NCBI GenBank assembly: GCA_963702555.1
Contig: CAVPCW010000010.1
Span: forward strand, 1 to 64,000
Length of the DNA: 64,000 nucleotides
From: CAMFLJ01 sp963702555
GTDB lineage: Bacteria > Actinomycetota > Acidimicrobiia > Acidimicrobiales > Acidimicrobilacustridaceae
Reading direction: 5' to 3'
Shown: piece by piece, positions 1-8,402 of the stretch
Position numbering within the stretch: the first letter of the stretch is position 1
How the letters are laid out: each line of letters begins with the position of its first letter
Notes under the pieces: generated by a model
What the model was told of the DNA's origin: nothing
The model's database searches: none
Seen by the model: the letters and a program-made list of their open reading frames with translations, nothing else
Position numbers and translations under genes: made by a program

Positions 1-2
1 TC

Positions 3-656
3 GACGACCCCAAGGTGTCGCCGTTCGTGGAGGCCGCCAAGCAGGTGGCGGGGGCCATGCCGGTGATGGTCCACCTCGGCCGCTTCCCGTTCACGCCCAC
101 CATCGCCACCTCCTACCTGCTCGACACGCTGCGCGGCGGCGACATCCTCACCCACGCCTTCCGCGGCGCCTCCGGCGTGCTCGACACCGACGGCCGGGCC
201 ACCCCGCAGTTTCGTGACGCCGTCGACCGGGGCCTCATCCTCGACATCGGCCACTCCGGCACCGACTTCCGCTTCCGTGACGCCCGCAAGCTGTTCGACC
301 AGGGCTACTTCCCGCACTCGGCCTCGACCGACCTCAACGTCTTCAGCATCGACGGCCCGGTGTACTCGCTGGCCGAGACCCTCTCGAAGGTGTGGGCCCT
401 CGGGGTCGACCTGCCCGACGTCATCGCCATGGCCACCACCGGCCCGGCCACCGCCGTGCACCGCGAGACCATGCTCGGCGCCATCGAGCCCGGCCGCTCC
501 GCCGACCTCTCCATCCTCGAGATCGTGGAGGGCGACGACCTCTCGCTGTCCGACGGCTTCGAGGCGATCGCCGTCGAGAAGAAGCTCGCCTCGGCCGGCT
601 GCTACCGCGCCGGCGAGTGGTACGGGGCCAACGTCGTGGCGGAGGTCGGGGCGTGA
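3..656 (+). CDS. Amidohydrolase/deacetylase-family metallohydrolase (5' end outside window)
   Basis: This is the C-terminal part, about 217 residues, of a TIM-barrel amidohydrolase; the reading frame is already open at base 3, so the start lies upstream. Visible motifs are VHLG, DILTHAFRG, LDIGHSGTDF and ISTDLN-like STDLNVFSIDGP, followed by the usual ending TTGPATAVH...GAIEPGRSADLSIL, in which the barrel closes and the chain returns to the beta-sandwich domain. This order fits the dihydroorotase/deacetylase-like group of metal-dependent amidohydrolases. The His and Asp residues in HAF, GHSG and STD are probably metal or catalytic positions, but the N-terminal HxH is not in view. The stop overlaps the GTG start of the next gene (GTGA), so the two are translationally coupled. 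The substrate cannot be told. Confidence 0.8.
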   Translation, partial: DDPKVSPFVEAAKQVAGAMPVMVHLGRFPFTPTIATSYLLDTLRGGDILTHAFRGASGVLDTDGRATPQFRDAVDRGLILDIGHSGTDFRFRDARKLFDQGYFPHSASTDLNVFSIDGPVYSLAETLSKVWALGVDLPDVIAMATTGPATAVHRETMLGAIEPGRSADLSILEIVEGDDLSLSDGFEAIAVEKKLASAGCYRAGEWYGANVVAEVGA

Positions 657-1387
657 CGGTCGTCGACGACGGCGTCGCCAGCTCGGAGCTGCCGGGCGAC
701 ATCGAGCTCGACGACCTCGTGGCCGAGGCGGCCGACGACGGCGCCCTGGACCCCAAGGTCTTCTACGAGACCCTCGTCGCCGAGCTCGCCGCCGCCCGGG
801 CCGCGCTGCCGGACGACGAGGCCAGCTTCGGCGCCCACAAGCCCCTCGAGACGCCTGAGCTCGTCGAGTGGCTGAAGTTCCAGGCCTGGTACGAGCTCAA
901 CGCAGCCCATTTCATCGGGGCGTGGCTCTCCGAGACGGCCGAGACCGAGGTGTTCTGCGCCCTCGCCCGCCAGGTCCACGACGAGGCCCGTCACTACAAG
1001 ATCGTGATGAGCCAGCTCGAGGCCCTGGGCGAGTCGCTGGACGGCTGGGAGCCCGAGCCCGAGTGGGTCGCCTGGGTCCAGGAGTTCTACCCGGCGGGCA
1101 ACGACACCCTCGAGCGCGTCGCCGCCCACAACATCACCGGCGAGCTCGGCGCCGCCCAGGGCATGGAGGACCTCCTTCCCCGGGTTCCGCCGAACGTGCA
1201 GAAGGCCATCGGGAAGATCCTCCCCGACGAGCGCTTCCACATCGCCCTCGGCCGCACCACCGTGCTGCGCTACGCCACCACCGCCGACGCCCAGCGCCGG
1301 GTGCGCGAGCGGGTCATGGGCGCCTTCGCCCTCGAGCGCGCCGGTCGCGCCGCCTACGAGCGCCGCATCGAGGCCCTCACCGCCTGA
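653..1387 (+). CDS. Ferritin-like di-iron domain protein
   Basis: A 244-residue helical protein with two carboxylate-histidine motifs typical of ferritin-like di-iron proteins: ETEVFCALARQVHDEARH at about residues 95-115, and DERFHIALG near residue 195. The DEARH and DERFH pairs, each preceded by a Glu on the partner helix, would bind two irons. The family includes rubrerythrin-like, PaaC-like and other oxygenase or storage proteins, and nothing here decides between them. GTG at 653 is chosen because it overlaps the preceding amidohydrolase stop. A longer in-frame extension upstream is only the shadow of that gene. The coupling suggests both act on the same small molecule, which is inference. 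Confidence 0.7.
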   Translation: MTVVDDGVASSELPGDIELDDLVAEAADDGALDPKVFYETLVAELAAARAALPDDEASFGAHKPLETPELVEWLKFQAWYELNAAHFIGAWLSETAETEVFCALARQVHDEARHYKIVMSQLEALGESLDGWEPEPEWVAWVQEFYPAGNDTLERVAAHNITGELGAAQGMEDLLPRVPPNVQKAIGKILPDERFHIALGRTTVLRYATTADAQRRVRERVMGAFALERAGRAAYERRIEALTA

Positions 1388-1392
1388 CCCCG

Positions 1393-1432
1393 TGGCTCGT
1401 TTGGGCACGTTGGAGCGTGCCCGATCGAGCCA
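1393..1432. repeat. Interrupted palindrome, copy 1 (TGGCTC/GAGCCA family)
   Basis: A 40-nt hairpin with outer arms TGGCTCG/CGAGCCA and an inner arm GGCACG/CGTGCC around a TTGGA loop. It lies just after the ferritin-like stop and before the converging GntR gene, so it may serve as a bidirectional terminator. There is no T-run. A nearly identical copy follows 24 nt later, differing by one base. Confidence 0.85.
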
Positions 1433-1456
1433 TGCGCCGTCCGGTCGTCATCCCCG

Positions 1457-1496
1457 TGGCTCGTTTCGGCACGTTGGAGCGTGCCCGATCGAGCCA
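1457..1496. repeat. Interrupted palindrome, copy 2
   Basis: Second copy of the 40-nt hairpin, with the same arms, loop and upstream CCCCG. One base differs (C instead of G after the TTT of the left arm). It ends 3 nt before the GntR stop codon. The two copies sit in direct orientation and are separated by 24 nt of unrelated sequence. Confidence 0.85.
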
Positions 1497-1499
1497 GGG

Positions 1500-2216
1500 T
1501 CAGCGGGTGGGGACGACGCGCACCAGGGCGAAGGGCACCACGCCGGGGATGTGGTACTCGGCGCTGGTGAAGAGCACCTGGCCGCTGCGGCCGAGCCCGA
1601 CCTGCTCGATGGTGAGCACGGCCTCGCCGACCGGTTGGTCGAGCCACGCCCCCTCGCGCTCGTCGAGGGCGATGGCACCGGGCCGGGCGATGGTCCACAC
1701 CACGGCCTCACCGGCGACCTCGGCGGCGAAGTCGAACACCGAGGTGGTCACGTCGGGCGGCACCGACGTGGTGCCGTCGGGCATCGGCACGAGGTTCACC
1801 GCGGCCATCGCCGGGCGGCCGTCGGCCCGCCAACGCTTGACCGTGCGCAGGGCGATGGTGCCCTCCGGGCGGCCGAACGCCTCGGCGGTGACGGCGTCGA
1901 GGGGCACGAGGTCGGCGCCGAGCACATCGACCTGGGCGACGTGGCCCAGCGCCTCGAGCAGCTCGGCGTAGTCGAAGGTCTGGTCGAAGCGGGCGACGAG
2001 GTCGAGGGCCGCGGTGTTCACCACGGTCTCGCTGCCGCGGCGCCGCAGCACGAGGCCCTGGGCCTGCAGCCGGGCGAGCAGCTCGCGGAGGTTCGGGCGG
2101 CTGACCCCGAGCTGGTCGGCGAGCGTCGGCTCCGACGGCAGCACGCCGTCGGCCGCAGCCGCGTCGTGGAGCACGTCGAGAAGACGGCTCAGCAGGTCGT
2201 CGGTGTCCATCGCCAT
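1500..2216 (-). CDS. GntR-family transcriptional regulator with UTRA-type effector domain
   Basis: A 238-residue regulator. The N-terminal winged helix-turn-helix (about residues 5-70) contains LPSEPTLADQLGVSRPNLRELLARLQAQGLVLRRRG, the signature of GntR proteins. The remaining 165 residues resemble the UTRA ligand-binding fold (SAEYHIPGVVPFALVR at the end). Ligand unknown. It converges with the ferritin-like gene and is divergent from the methyltransferase at 2334, with 117 nt between the starts. Alternative starts are the first ATG (2216) or the ATG two codons downstream; both give the same domain. Confidence 0.85.
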   Translation of the reverse strand: MAMDTDDLLSRLLDVLHDAAAADGVLPSEPTLADQLGVSRPNLRELLARLQAQGLVLRRRGSETVVNTAALDLVARFDQTFDYAELLEALGHVAQVDVLGADLVPLDAVTAEAFGRPEGTIALRTVKRWRADGRPAMAAVNLVPMPDGTTSVPPDVTTSVFDFAAEVAGEAVVWTIARPGAIALDEREGAWLDQPVGEAVLTIEQVGLGRSGQVLFTSAEYHIPGVVPFALVRVVPTR

Positions 2217-2333
2217 GTCCGCACAGCTTGGCAGCTGGGGCCGGCGCCTCGGACCACGGCCGCCGGCCCCGTCAGGTGCCCGTCAGGCACGGCCTCCACG
2301 GCTGCCTCGGCGGGGACGCCGTACGGTGACGGC

Positions 2334-2895
2334 GTGGGAGACGACGACCGGTCCCGGTGGGACGAGCGCTACGCCGCCCGTGCTCCGGTGCCCGTCGAGG
2401 CCGTCGAGCCACCGTCGGCCTTCGTCGACTTCGCGGACCTGTTCCCGGTCGACGGCACAGCTCTCGACGTGGCGTGTGGCGACGGCAGGGGAGCGGTGTG
2501 GCTCGCCGCCCGCGGGCTCGACGTGCTCGCCGTCGACGTGTCGCCGGCGGCGGTGGCCCTCGCTGCGGACCTGGCCGCGAGGGCGGGTGTGGCGGATCGC
2601 TTCGGTTCGAGGTGGCCGACCTCGACGACGGCCTGCCTCCCGGCCCGCCCGTCGACGTGGTGCTGTGCCACCTGTTCAACGCCTCCCACCTCGACGAGCA
2701 GGTGATCGCCCGCCTGGCACCGGGCGGCCTGCTCGCCGTCGCCGTGCTCAGCGAGGTCGGCGCCGCGCCCGGCCGCTTCCGGGCCCGCCCCGGCGAGCTG
2801 CTCGACCGGTTCGGCGGGCGTGACGGGCTCGAGCTGCTCGACCACCGCGAAGCCGACGGCGTCGCCCGCCTCCTCGCCCGCCGCACCGCCCCTGA
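2334..2895 (+). CDS. Class I SAM-dependent methyltransferase (frameshifted)
   Basis: Begins at a GTG 6 nt after TACGGT, a probable leaderless start. The first part has WDERYAAR and the SAM-binding glycine motif LDVACGDGRGAVWLAARGLDV, then DVSPAAV. Near 2605 the frame drops by one base; the protein then resumes with RFEVADLDDGLPPGPPVDVVLCHLFNASHL and LAPGGLLAV, the expected motifs II and III. A second missing C in the CCCC run at about 2889-2892 would bring TGA at 2893 into frame, giving about 187 residues. Without that correction the frame runs on over the hairpin and the next gene. Close in type to tellurite-resistance/UbiE-like small methyltransferases; substrate unknown. Confidence 0.7.
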
Positions 2896-2900
2896 ACGCG

Positions 2901-2947
2901 CCTCTGGCTCACCTGGTCGGCGAATCCCCGACCACGTGAGCCAGAGG
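2901..2947. repeat. Interrupted palindrome (TGGCTC/GAGCCA family), probable bidirectional terminator
   Basis: Twelve-base perfect outer arms (CCTCTGGCTCAC / GTGAGCCAGAGG) enclose an inner stem GGTCGG/CCGACC with a short loop. It lies between the 3' ends of the methyltransferase and the epimerase genes. The TGGCTCACCTGGT segment of its left arm is identical to the one at 25861-25873. Confidence 0.85.
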
Positions 2948-2990
2948 GTGGGGGATCGTCGGCGGTGCCGGAGGGCCCGGACCGCCATGA

Positions 2991-3875
2991 TCAGCCCGAG
3001 GTGGCGGCCGCCGCGGCGTCGAAGCTCTCGGAGGCGATGCGGGTGAGCACGAGCGCCTGCTCCCAGCGGTCGCTCTCCTCCCGCGGCGTGCCGTCGGGGC
3101 CGGGCACGAAACGGGCGTAGCCGAACTCGCCGGGAAGCAGCTCGGGGGCGAAGCCGAGCTCCAGCCGGGCCGGTGGCACCGGGTCGTCGGCGGCGCCGGC
3201 GAGGAAGCCTGCGCTGACCCGGGTCCAGATGTCCCGGAAGTGGCTCACCGGCGGCTCGTCGGAGCTCCCGTCGCCCACGTCGACCTGCACGCAGCCCGGC
3301 GACGCGATGCGCCCGTGGAGGTAGCGCACCCGCTCGATCACCGGGGCCAGCACGTCGAGCTTGGTGGGGACGTCGCTCGCCGCCATGTCCTGGCCGGTGT
3401 ACCAGTGGGAGAAGTCGCCGTTGAAGCGCAGGTCGGGGTGGCGCTCGACGAGCTGCAGCGTGCGCCACATGTCCTGGGTCATGGTCGCCCGGTGCGTCTC
3501 GAGGTAGAGCGGGATGCCGGCCGCCACGCTCGCCTCGACGATCTCGGCGGCGAGGCGGTCGGCCTCGGCGTCGCTCTCGAAGCCCGTGCCGACCATGAGC
3601 GTGGCGCAGGCGATGCCCTGGTCGACCCAGGTGCGGGCCCGCTCGGCCAGCCCGCCGGGCTCGATGCGGATGTCGAAGGTGACCGGCACCAGCCCGAGCT
3701 CACGGCACAGCTCGGGGTTGGCGCCCTGCACGCCCTGGTACCCGGCGGCGACCGCCGCCTCGAGGACTGCCCGCTCGTCGCCGACGGGGCCCGTGCTCCA
3801 CTCGGGCAGCAGCCACGTGTTGCCCATGTTGAGGTCCCGACGGAAGCTCGGGATCGAGTCGGCCGACGAGGTCAT
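2991..3875 (-). CDS. Sugar phosphate isomerase/epimerase-like TIM-barrel protein
   Basis: A 294-residue protein of the xylose-isomerase-like TIM barrel type. It has an early GNTWLLPEWS segment, then TFDIRIEPGG, YLETHRATMTQDMWR and NGDFSHWYTGQD, which carry the Glu, His and Asp residues expected to bind a divalent metal, and later LHGRIASPG. The ATG at 3875 overlaps the P450 stop (ATGA), making it the last gene of the seven-gene leftward operon that starts at 10071. In that setting it probably isomerises or cleaves a product of the oxidative steps; the reaction is unknown. Confidence 0.7.
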   Translation of the reverse strand: MTSSADSIPSFRRDLNMGNTWLLPEWSTGPVGDERAVLEAAVAAGYQGVQGANPELCRELGLVPVTFDIRIEPGGLAERARTWVDQGIACATLMVGTGFESDAEADRLAAEIVEASVAAGIPLYLETHRATMTQDMWRTLQLVERHPDLRFNGDFSHWYTGQDMAASDVPTKLDVLAPVIERVRYLHGRIASPGCVQVDVGDGSSDEPPVSHFRDIWTRVSAGFLAGAADDPVPPARLELGFAPELLPGEFGYARFVPGPDGTPREESDRWEQALVLTRIASESFDAAAAATSG

Positions 3876-5113
3876 GCCGGCTCGATCACGACGGGCAGCG
3901 TGGCGTGGCGGCGGATGAAGATGCTCGGCCGTCGGGTGGGCGGCGAGTCCGGGTCGAGGCTGATCGAGCTCGTGGCGGCCAGCAGCCGGCTGAGCGCGAT
4001 CCGTGCCTCGAGGCGGGCGACCGGCGCGCCGATGCAGAAGTGGATGCCGCGCCCGAACGCGAAATGAGGCGACAGCTTCGCCGGCCCACCATCGAGGCCG
4101 ACGGACGGGACCTCGACACCGGGCGTCGGTCGGTTGGCCGCCGCCCACATCAGCAGCACGCGGCTGCCTGCGGGGATGGCCACGTCGCCCAGCGTCGTGT
4201 CCGCCGGCGTGTAGCGGAAGTGGAACTGGAACGGGCCGTCCTCCCGCAGCATCAGCTCGATGGCGTCGGGGATGCCCGACGGGTCCTGACGCAGACGCTC
4301 CTGCAGCTCAGGGTCGCGGGCCAGCGTCTCGATGGCGGTGGCGAGAAGGCTGGCGGTGGTCTCCGAGCCGGCGCTCACGAACACCGTGAGCATGCTCAGG
4401 ACCTCGATCTCGGTGAGCTCGCCCGCGTCCATCTGGTCGGCGAGCCAGCCGAGGATGCCGGGGCGTTCGTCGCTCGGCAGGGCGAGCGACTCCTGGAGCC
4501 GGCCGTGGGTGAACATGCCGAGCTCCATGGCCGACTCGCCGGCCTTGGCGATGCCGTCGGCGTCGGTGACCCCGTCGAGGAGGGCGCCGGTGCCGAGGGT
4601 GACCCGCAGCACGGTCGGCACGTCGCTCTCCGGGAAGCCGAGGAGCGCGCAGATGGTGGCGGCCGGGATGGGGTCGCTGAACGCGGCGACGATGTCGAGG
4701 CGCGGGGTGTCGAACACCCGGGCCAGATGCTCGTCGACGATCTGCTCGACCGCCGGCTCCAGATCGGCCAACGCGGCCGGGCTGAGGTTGGGCTGCACCA
4801 TCCGGCGGTGCCGGGTGTGGTCGGGCGGATCGGCGGTGGACAGCACGTGGATCGGATCGCGGTAGTTCGAGATCCGGTGCGGGACGGGGCAGCCGTTGCC
4901 GTCGTCGTGGAGCACGAAGACGATGTTGGACGAGAAGTCGTCGGTGCGGCCCACGGCCTCCTTGATGAGCCCGGGGTCGGACACCACGTAGGTGTCCTGC
5001 CCCGGGATCTGCCAGATCGGCGCCTCCCGTCGCAGCTGGTCGTGCAGCGGCTTCGGGTCGTCGAGCACATCGGGCCTCAGCAGCAGGCCGGGGTCGCTCA
5101 GGTCGTAGGCCAT
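3872..5113 (-). CDS. Cytochrome P450
   Basis: A 413-residue bacterial class I P450. The heme loop is FGRGIHFCIG with the cysteine ligand at about residue 360. The I-helix oxygen-activation motif is AGSETT near residue 250, and there is HTRHRRMVQPNLSP in the C-helix region. The K-helix reads AIELMLRED where families have ExxR (EELLR): the Glu of ExxR is replaced by Leu and a Glu sits one residue earlier. The meander before the heme loop (ANRPTPGVEVPSVGL) also departs from the usual ANRDP-F-DP-FD pattern. No ferredoxin or reductase lies nearby. It sits 4 nt after the metallo-hydrolase gene and overlaps the epimerase gene. Likely hydroxylates a lipid, terpenoid or steroid-like substrate (inference). 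Confidence 0.92.
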   Translation of the reverse strand: MAYDLSDPGLLLRPDVLDDPKPLHDQLRREAPIWQIPGQDTYVVSDPGLIKEAVGRTDDFSSNIVFVLHDDGNGCPVPHRISNYRDPIHVLSTADPPDHTRHRRMVQPNLSPAALADLEPAVEQIVDEHLARVFDTPRLDIVAAFSDPIPAATICALLGFPESDVPTVLRVTLGTGALLDGVTDADGIAKAGESAMELGMFTHGRLQESLALPSDERPGILGWLADQMDAGELTEIEVLSMLTVFVSAGSETTASLLATAIETLARDPELQERLRQDPSGIPDAIELMLREDGPFQFHFRYTPADTTLGDVAIPAGSRVLLMWAAANRPTPGVEVPSVGLDGGPAKLSPHFAFGRGIHFCIGAPVARLEARIALSRLLAATSSISLDPDSPPTRRPSIFIRRHATLPVVIEPA

Positions 5114-5117
5114 GACC

Positions 5118-6392
5118 TCAGCGACCTGCCGCTTCCCAGCGCTCGGCCTGGGTGCGGAGCCAACCTTCCTCCCAGAAGCTGGTCTCGCCGCCGTTGTCGT
5201 AGAGGTGCCGGTGGGCGGCGGCCATCAGCGGGGCCAGGCGGGGGTCGTCGGGAGCGGCGGCCTCGACGGCCTCGCCGAGGCGGATGGCCACCACCGCGTC
5301 GCCGCGGTCGAGGGCGGCCCGGGCCCGGTCGAGGGTGGTGTCGACACCCACGGCATCGACCAGCTCCGCCAGCGCGGCGGGGGCGGGGTCGGGGTAGAGC
5401 TCGGTGGTCGACTGGAGCTTGAACCAGCCGACGTACTCCTCCCAGAACGTGCGCACCGCCCACGAGACCTTGCCGTAGCCCTGGCCCACCCGCAGCTCGG
5501 GCGGCAGCGTGATCTCGTTCATCAGGGTCCAGACGTCGACGCCGTCGTTGAAGCCCTCCAGCGCCTTGGTGTGCACGTAGTCGACGGCCTTGTCGAGGCG
5601 CTCGAGCGAGGCCTCGATGAGGTCGGCGCCGACGATCGGCTCGTAGCGGCCGGTGACCAGCATCTCGGGCCGCAGCTCGCGCACCAGTCGGTTGGTGGCC
5701 GACTGCGGCTCGACGAAACGGTAGCGGTCGCCGCGGATCGTGTTGACGTTCGGGAAGTGCGGGAACAGCGGCCCGAACAGGTTCGAGACCAGGGCGATCT
5801 TGTGCTCCGGAAGCCAGACGATGCAGCAGTCGGTGGTCTCGCCCACCGCGGCGTACAGCTCGATGCGCAGCCCGTCGACGGTGAGGGCGAGGCGGTCCTC
5901 GAAGAGGATGTCGGGGATCGGCTCCGACTGGGTCATCGACACGCCGGGGTTCTCCGACCAGATCCGCTTGGCCTCGGTGCCGAGCATGTCGAACCAGATG
6001 CCGGCCGTGCGCATCCGCAGGCCCTGGATGCGCTTGTCGTCACGCTGGCAGGCGGGGTTGTTGGCCTGGGCGATGTACGTGGTGCCCGGCTCCTTGAACA
6101 GGTCGACGCCGCCGACGTGGTCGACGTGGGCCTGGGTCGTGATGATGTGGTGCGTCGGGCCGGGGCGGATGGCGTCGAACACCCGCTTGTGGTGGGGCGC
6201 CTCGTAGCCCATGCCGGTGTTGACGATGATGCGGCCGTTGTCGGTGAGGATCATGTAGGCCGCGGTGTTGCCGCCGGAGCGGTAGATGAAGCCGTCGACG
6301 ATCGGGTGGGCCGGGTCGTCGTAGACCGGGGTCAGCAGCTGCCGGCCGGGGCGGGTGTCGATCAGGTGGTCGACCTGTTCCTGGATGTTCAC
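5118..6392 (-). CDS. Alkyl-sulfatase-like metallo-beta-lactamase-fold hydrolase
   Basis: A 424-residue protein. The N-terminal MBL fold has VNTGMGYEAPHHKRVFDAI and IITTQAHVDHVGGVDLF; the C-terminal 100 residues (DTTLDRARAALDRGD, FWEEGWLRTQAERW) resemble the dimerisation part of SdsA1-type alkyl sulfatases. In the family the metal motif is HxHxDH; here the first His is Gln (QAHVDH), so one zinc ligand is altered. GTG at 6392 is chosen because it overlaps the sulfotransferase stop (GTGA). Its place next to a sulfotransferase suggests that the pathway adds and removes a sulfate, or that this enzyme cleaves another ester. Both are inference. Confidence 0.75.
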   Translation of the reverse strand: MNIQEQVDHLIDTRPGRQLLTPVYDDPAHPIVDGFIYRSGGNTAAYMILTDNGRIIVNTGMGYEAPHHKRVFDAIRPGPTHHIITTQAHVDHVGGVDLFKEPGTTYIAQANNPACQRDDKRIQGLRMRTAGIWFDMLGTEAKRIWSENPGVSMTQSEPIPDILFEDRLALTVDGLRIELYAAVGETTDCCIVWLPEHKIALVSNLFGPLFPHFPNVNTIRGDRYRFVEPQSATNRLVRELRPEMLVTGRYEPIVGADLIEASLERLDKAVDYVHTKALEGFNDGVDVWTLMNEITLPPELRVGQGYGKVSWAVRTFWEEYVGWFKLQSTTELYPDPAPAALAELVDAVGVDTTLDRARAALDRGDAVVAIRLGEAVEAAAPDDPRLAPLMAAAHRHLYDNGGETSFWEEGWLRTQAERWEAAGR

Positions 6393-7645
6393 TGGACCTC
6401 GATCCGTACGTTGGGGAATGCCTCGAGGTACGCCCCGAAGCGGGAGCGCACCTCCTCGGGTGTGGTGGAGAAGTCGCCGCGGAGGTCGTAGACGACGCGG
6501 CCTTCCTTCCCCCGGGGGTGGGCGGCCTGGTAGGCGGCGACCTCGGCTCGGGCCTCGGGGGTGAAGTCGATGCCGGCGGCGTCGTAGACCCGTTGCAGGG
6601 TGCCCATCTCGTCCTTCATGTACTCGTGGAAGTACACGTGGATCGTGCGGTCGGCCGGCAGCAGGTGCTGGTCGCGGAGGGAGGTGTCGAGCAGGCGCCC
6701 GATGCGGTCGGTCCAGTAGTCGCGGTACCACTCGGGCCGGATGACCCGGTACGCCGTACGGGCTCCGTAGGTGGCCATCGTGATGGTCGACTGCACCACC
6801 GCCACGGGGTCGCGGTGGGTGACCACGATGGTGGCGTCGGGGAACGTGGTCATGAGCGGGCCGATGTTCTCGAGGTGCTGGGGGCACTTCAGCACCCACC
6901 GCTCACGGGGTCGGTACCACTGGAGGATCTGCAGCACCGTCTTCATGTACGCGTAGTGCGGCGTCTGGTCATGGCTGAGGAGGTAGTCGCGCCATTGCGG
7001 GGCGCGGGCCACCCATTCGAGGTTGTACGAGGTGAAGTCGGGGAGCATCAGCTCGAGCTCCTCGTGGATGTGGTCGGGCTCCATGGGGTGCATGGCGGCC
7101 ACGAACGGCGCGCCGGCCTGCATCGACTCCCAGATCCCCTGGCAGCGGGTCCAGCGGGGGTCGACCCCGTCGGGGCCGATCGTCTCCCGGGGGTCGGGCA
7201 CCGGCTCCTGGCCCTCCCAGAGGGGCATCGACCGGAAGCGGGAGTCGGAGGCCAGCAGGTTCACCATGTTGGTGGTGCCCGAGCGGGGGAGGCCGATCAC
7301 GATGACCGGCTTCTCGATCTCGATGTCGAGGATCTCGGGGTGTTGCTTCAGCAGGTCGCGGATGCGGAGCCGGTTCGAGGCGTACCGGGTGCAGTCGCTG
7401 AACATGAGCATGCGGCCGAGGCCGGTGCGCTCGGGGTCGGCGTCCATCTCGGCGAGCTGGAGGCCGAGCCGCTCGCGGAAGTCGTCCGGCCCGAAGTCGT
7501 CGAGGCCGGTGCGCTCGACGGCCGCGGCGCACACCGCATCGACCGTCAGCTCGGTGTGCACCGTCTCGCCGTAGTCGATGCCCATGCGCTGGATGTCGTT
7601 GAGCACCGGCGATGCCAGGTCGTCGATGCGGATCTCGTTGGTCAT
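6389..7645 (-). CDS. Sulfotransferase family protein
   Basis: A 418-residue PAPS-dependent sulfotransferase-fold protein. The 5'-phosphosulfate loop VIGLPRSGTTNMVNLL is near residue 115. A second PAPS-binding segment, ATIVVTHRDPVAVVQS, lies near residue 275, with WVLKCPQHLENI before it. The length matches the bacterial Sulfotransfer_3-type group, which acts on lipids, sterols or glycans. It starts 7 nt after the SDR stop and its own stop overlaps the metallo-hydrolase start, so it is firmly inside the operon. The acceptor is unknown. Confidence 0.85.
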   Translation of the reverse strand: MTNEIRIDDLASPVLNDIQRMGIDYGETVHTELTVDAVCAAAVERTGLDDFGPDDFRERLGLQLAEMDADPERTGLGRMLMFSDCTRYASNRLRIRDLLKQHPEILDIEIEKPVIVIGLPRSGTTNMVNLLASDSRFRSMPLWEGQEPVPDPRETIGPDGVDPRWTRCQGIWESMQAGAPFVAAMHPMEPDHIHEELELMLPDFTSYNLEWVARAPQWRDYLLSHDQTPHYAYMKTVLQILQWYRPRERWVLKCPQHLENIGPLMTTFPDATIVVTHRDPVAVVQSTITMATYGARTAYRVIRPEWYRDYWTDRIGRLLDTSLRDQHLLPADRTIHVYFHEYMKDEMGTLQRVYDAAGIDFTPEARAEVAAYQAAHPRGKEGRVVYDLRGDFSTTPEEVRSRFGAYLEAFPNVRIEVQ

Positions 7646-7652
7646 GGGTCTC

Positions 7653-8402
7653 CTAGAGGGCGAGGTAGCCGCCGTCGACGGCGAAGGCCGTGCCGGTGGT
7701 GAACGACGAGGCCTCGCACGAGAGGAACAGGACCGCGGCGGCGACCTCCTCGACCGTGCCCATGCGCCGCATCGCCTGCTTCGACAGCTCGGCGTCGAGC
7801 ATCTCCTGGAAGGGCTTCATCGGCGCCGTCATCGGCGTGTCGATCAGTCCCGGCGCCACGGCGTTCACCCGGATGCCGTCGTTCACCCAGTGCAGGGCGA
7901 GGTTGCGGGTGAGGGCGAGCAGGGCCGCCTTCGACGACGAGTAGCCGGGCACGATCGTGGTGGCCCGGTACGACATCATCGAGACGACGTTCACGACCGA
8001 CGCGCCGCCGGCCATGGTGCTGGCGGCGAGCGCGGCACGGGAGCGGACGGTGAGGCGCTGGGCGCCCTCGACGTTCATGGCCAGCGAGGCCGAGAAGCCT
8101 TCGGGGCTCCACTCGTCGAGGCCGTCGGGGAAGTTGGCGCCGGCGTTGTTGACCAGCACGTCGAGCGAGCCGAGCGATGCGGCGAGGGCGTCGACCGCGT
8201 CGTTGTCGCGCATCTCCAACTGCTGGAAGGCGAACGCCGAGAGGTCGGTGTCGTAGTCGGCCGCCGAGGCGCGGGTGCCGGTGACGGTGACCGAGGCCCC
8301 CGCGTCGGCGAAGGCCGTGGCGACGGCGTGGCCGATGCCGCTGGTGCCGCCGGTGACCAGCACCGAGGTGCCGGCGAAGTCGAAGCTCAGGCCGTTGCTC
8401 AC
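7653..8402 (-). CDS. SDR-family NAD(P)-dependent oxidoreductase
   Basis: A 249-residue classical short-chain dehydrogenase. It has the cofactor motif TGGTSGIG near residue 18, NNAG near residue 87 and the catalytic YSSSK, with the partner serine in VVSMMS. The ending VAAAVLFLSCEASSFTTGTAFAVDGGY is characteristic of the family. The ATG overlaps the stop of the alcohol dehydrogenase gene upstream (ATGA). Likely oxidises a secondary alcohol made by the P450 or reduces a ketone; substrate unknown. Confidence 0.9.
   Translation of the reverse strand: MSNGLSFDFAGTSVLVTGGTSGIGHAVATAFADAGASVTVTGTRASAADYDTDLSAFAFQQLEMRDNDAVDALAASLGSLDVLVNNAGANFPDGLDEWSPEGFSASLAMNVEGAQRLTVRSRAALAASTMAGGASVVNVVSMMSYRATTIVPGYSSSKAALLALTRNLALHWVNDGIRVNAVAPGLIDTPMTAPMKPFQEMLDAELSKQAMRRMGTVEEVAAAVLFLSCEASSFTTGTAFAVDGGYLAL

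Noticed and set aside
1393..1496. A CRISPR-like start from two 40-nt repeats with a short spacer
   Set aside because: Only two copies, each itself a hairpin, with 24 nt between them and no cas genes. The elements belong to the palindrome family.
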